The position numbers and the translations under genes are program-made. The notes under the pieces were generated by a model, which saw only the letters and a list, made by a program, of their open reading frames with translations, did no database searches and had not been told where the DNA came from. Source: UBA8522 sp035528895 (GTDB lineage Bacteria > Acidobacteriota > Aminicenantia > Aminicenantales > UBA8522). Taken from it: a DNA stretch of 15,282 bases. Position 1 is the stretch's first letter; each line of letters opens with the position of its first letter. Of the stretch, positions 14,947-15,282 are shown one piece after another. The DNA lies in NCBI GenBank assembly GCA_035528895.1, contig DATKXS010000107.1, positions 1 to 15,282 on the forward strand. Direction: 5' to 3'.

Positions 14947-15018
14947 GCGGGAATAGCTCAGTGGTAGAGCATCGGCCTTCCAAGCCGTTGGTCGCGGGTT
15001 CGAATCCCGTTTCCCGCT
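14947..15018 (+). tRNA. tRNA-Gly (anticodon TCC)
   Basis: The 72-base cloverleaf has acceptor GCGGGAA/TTCCCGC, anticodon loop CTTCCAA with TCC at the anticodon position, and T arm CGGGTTCGAATCCCG. The base pair closing the anticodon stem (27-43) appears to be a T-T mismatch. CCA is not encoded. It begins only 5 bases after tRNA-Tyr. Confidence 0.96.
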
Positions 15019-15035
15019 TGTCCGAGGGTTGGGAA

Positions 15036-15108
<73 letters not shown>

Positions 15109-15153
15109 TAGCGTATACAAGCTGCCTTTAATTCAGCCGTAAGGAGGTCAAGA

Positions 15154-15282
15154 ATGGCGAAGGCGAAGTTTGAGAGGACGAAGCCGCATTTAAACATTGG
15201 GACGATCGGGCACGTGGATCACGGGAAGACGACGCTGACGTCGGCGATCACGAAGATTTTAGCGAGGATGAACCCGAACATA
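15154..15282 (+). CDS. tuf: Elongation factor Tu, N-terminal fragment (cut by window edge)
   Basis: The 43 visible residues, MAKAKFERTKPHLNIGTIGH onward, contain the G1 loop GHVDHGKT (19-26) of EF-Tu, the GTPase that carries aminoacyl-tRNA to the ribosome. A full anti-SD match AAGGAGG (15141-15147) lies 6 bases before the ATG. The four upstream tRNA genes match the order before tufB in E. coli. Codon choice is strikingly G-ending: all six Thr are ACG, all five Lys AAG, all four Ala GCG, all three Gly GGG and both Arg AGG. Neighbouring genes use GGC, GCC and ATC heavily. Confidence 0.97.
   Translation, partial: MAKAKFERTKPHLNIGTIGHVDHGKTTLTSAITKILARMNPNI

Overview
The window looks like a chromosomal segment from a GC-rich, Gram-negative (diderm) bacterium. 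Signs of an outer membrane are a signal-peptide-bearing beta-barrel-type protein and a Spy/CpxP-like periplasmic protein. A bacterial tRNA-tuf operon and sigma70-type promoters fit this. Gene content (PHP-type PolX, an unusual two-domain ThyX, small-type PurL with PurS/PurQ, GC-rich TCATTGCGAG-type repeats) would suit a member of the Aminicenantota/Acidobacteriota neighbourhood. That placement is an impression from family resemblance and cannot be proved from this sequence alone.

Layout. Positions 1-949 (minus) hold the N-terminal 316 residues of a family X DNA polymerase, cut by the window edge. Diverging from it across 92 bp is a 506-residue tandem-domain ThyX-like protein (1042-2562), apparently transcribed without a leader. 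Next comes an intergenic stretch of about 470 bp filled by a nested palindromic repeat and a terminator-like hairpin. Two APC-superfamily permeases follow on the plus strand. The first (3033-5387) is intact and carries two C-terminal universal-stress domains. The second (5394-6727) is broken: it has a one-base shift in a T-run and a second frame break where two membrane helices and a linker seem to be missing.

Positions 6750-12732 (minus) form a compact purine-biosynthesis operon read in the order purB-purS-purQ-purL-(outer-membrane-type protein)-purN. Junctions overlap or are 10-24 bp apart, and a near-consensus promoter sits just upstream of purB. It covers the FGAR amidotransferase complex (PurS, PurQ, PurL), GAR transformylase (PurN) and adenylosuccinate lyase (PurB). 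The unexpected passenger is an uncharacterised barrel-like protein between purL and purN.

Diverging from purB is a three-gene envelope-stress module (12846-14515): an ECF sigma factor, a membrane-anchored zinc-finger anti-sigma factor that overlaps it by 11 bp, and a secreted Spy/CpxP-like protein. The right edge carries a strong promoter followed by tRNA-Thr(TGT), tRNA-Tyr(GTA), tRNA-Gly(TCC), tRNA-Thr(GGT) and the start of tuf. This is the same order as the thrU-tyrU-glyT-thrT-tufB operon of Escherichia coli. None of the four tRNAs encodes CCA.

I found no CRISPR array, phage, insertion-sequence transposase or obvious defence system. The items most worth a second look are the ThyX-like protein, whose two halves appear to have kept complementary parts of the ThyX motif, the barrel protein inside the purine operon, and the decayed permease.
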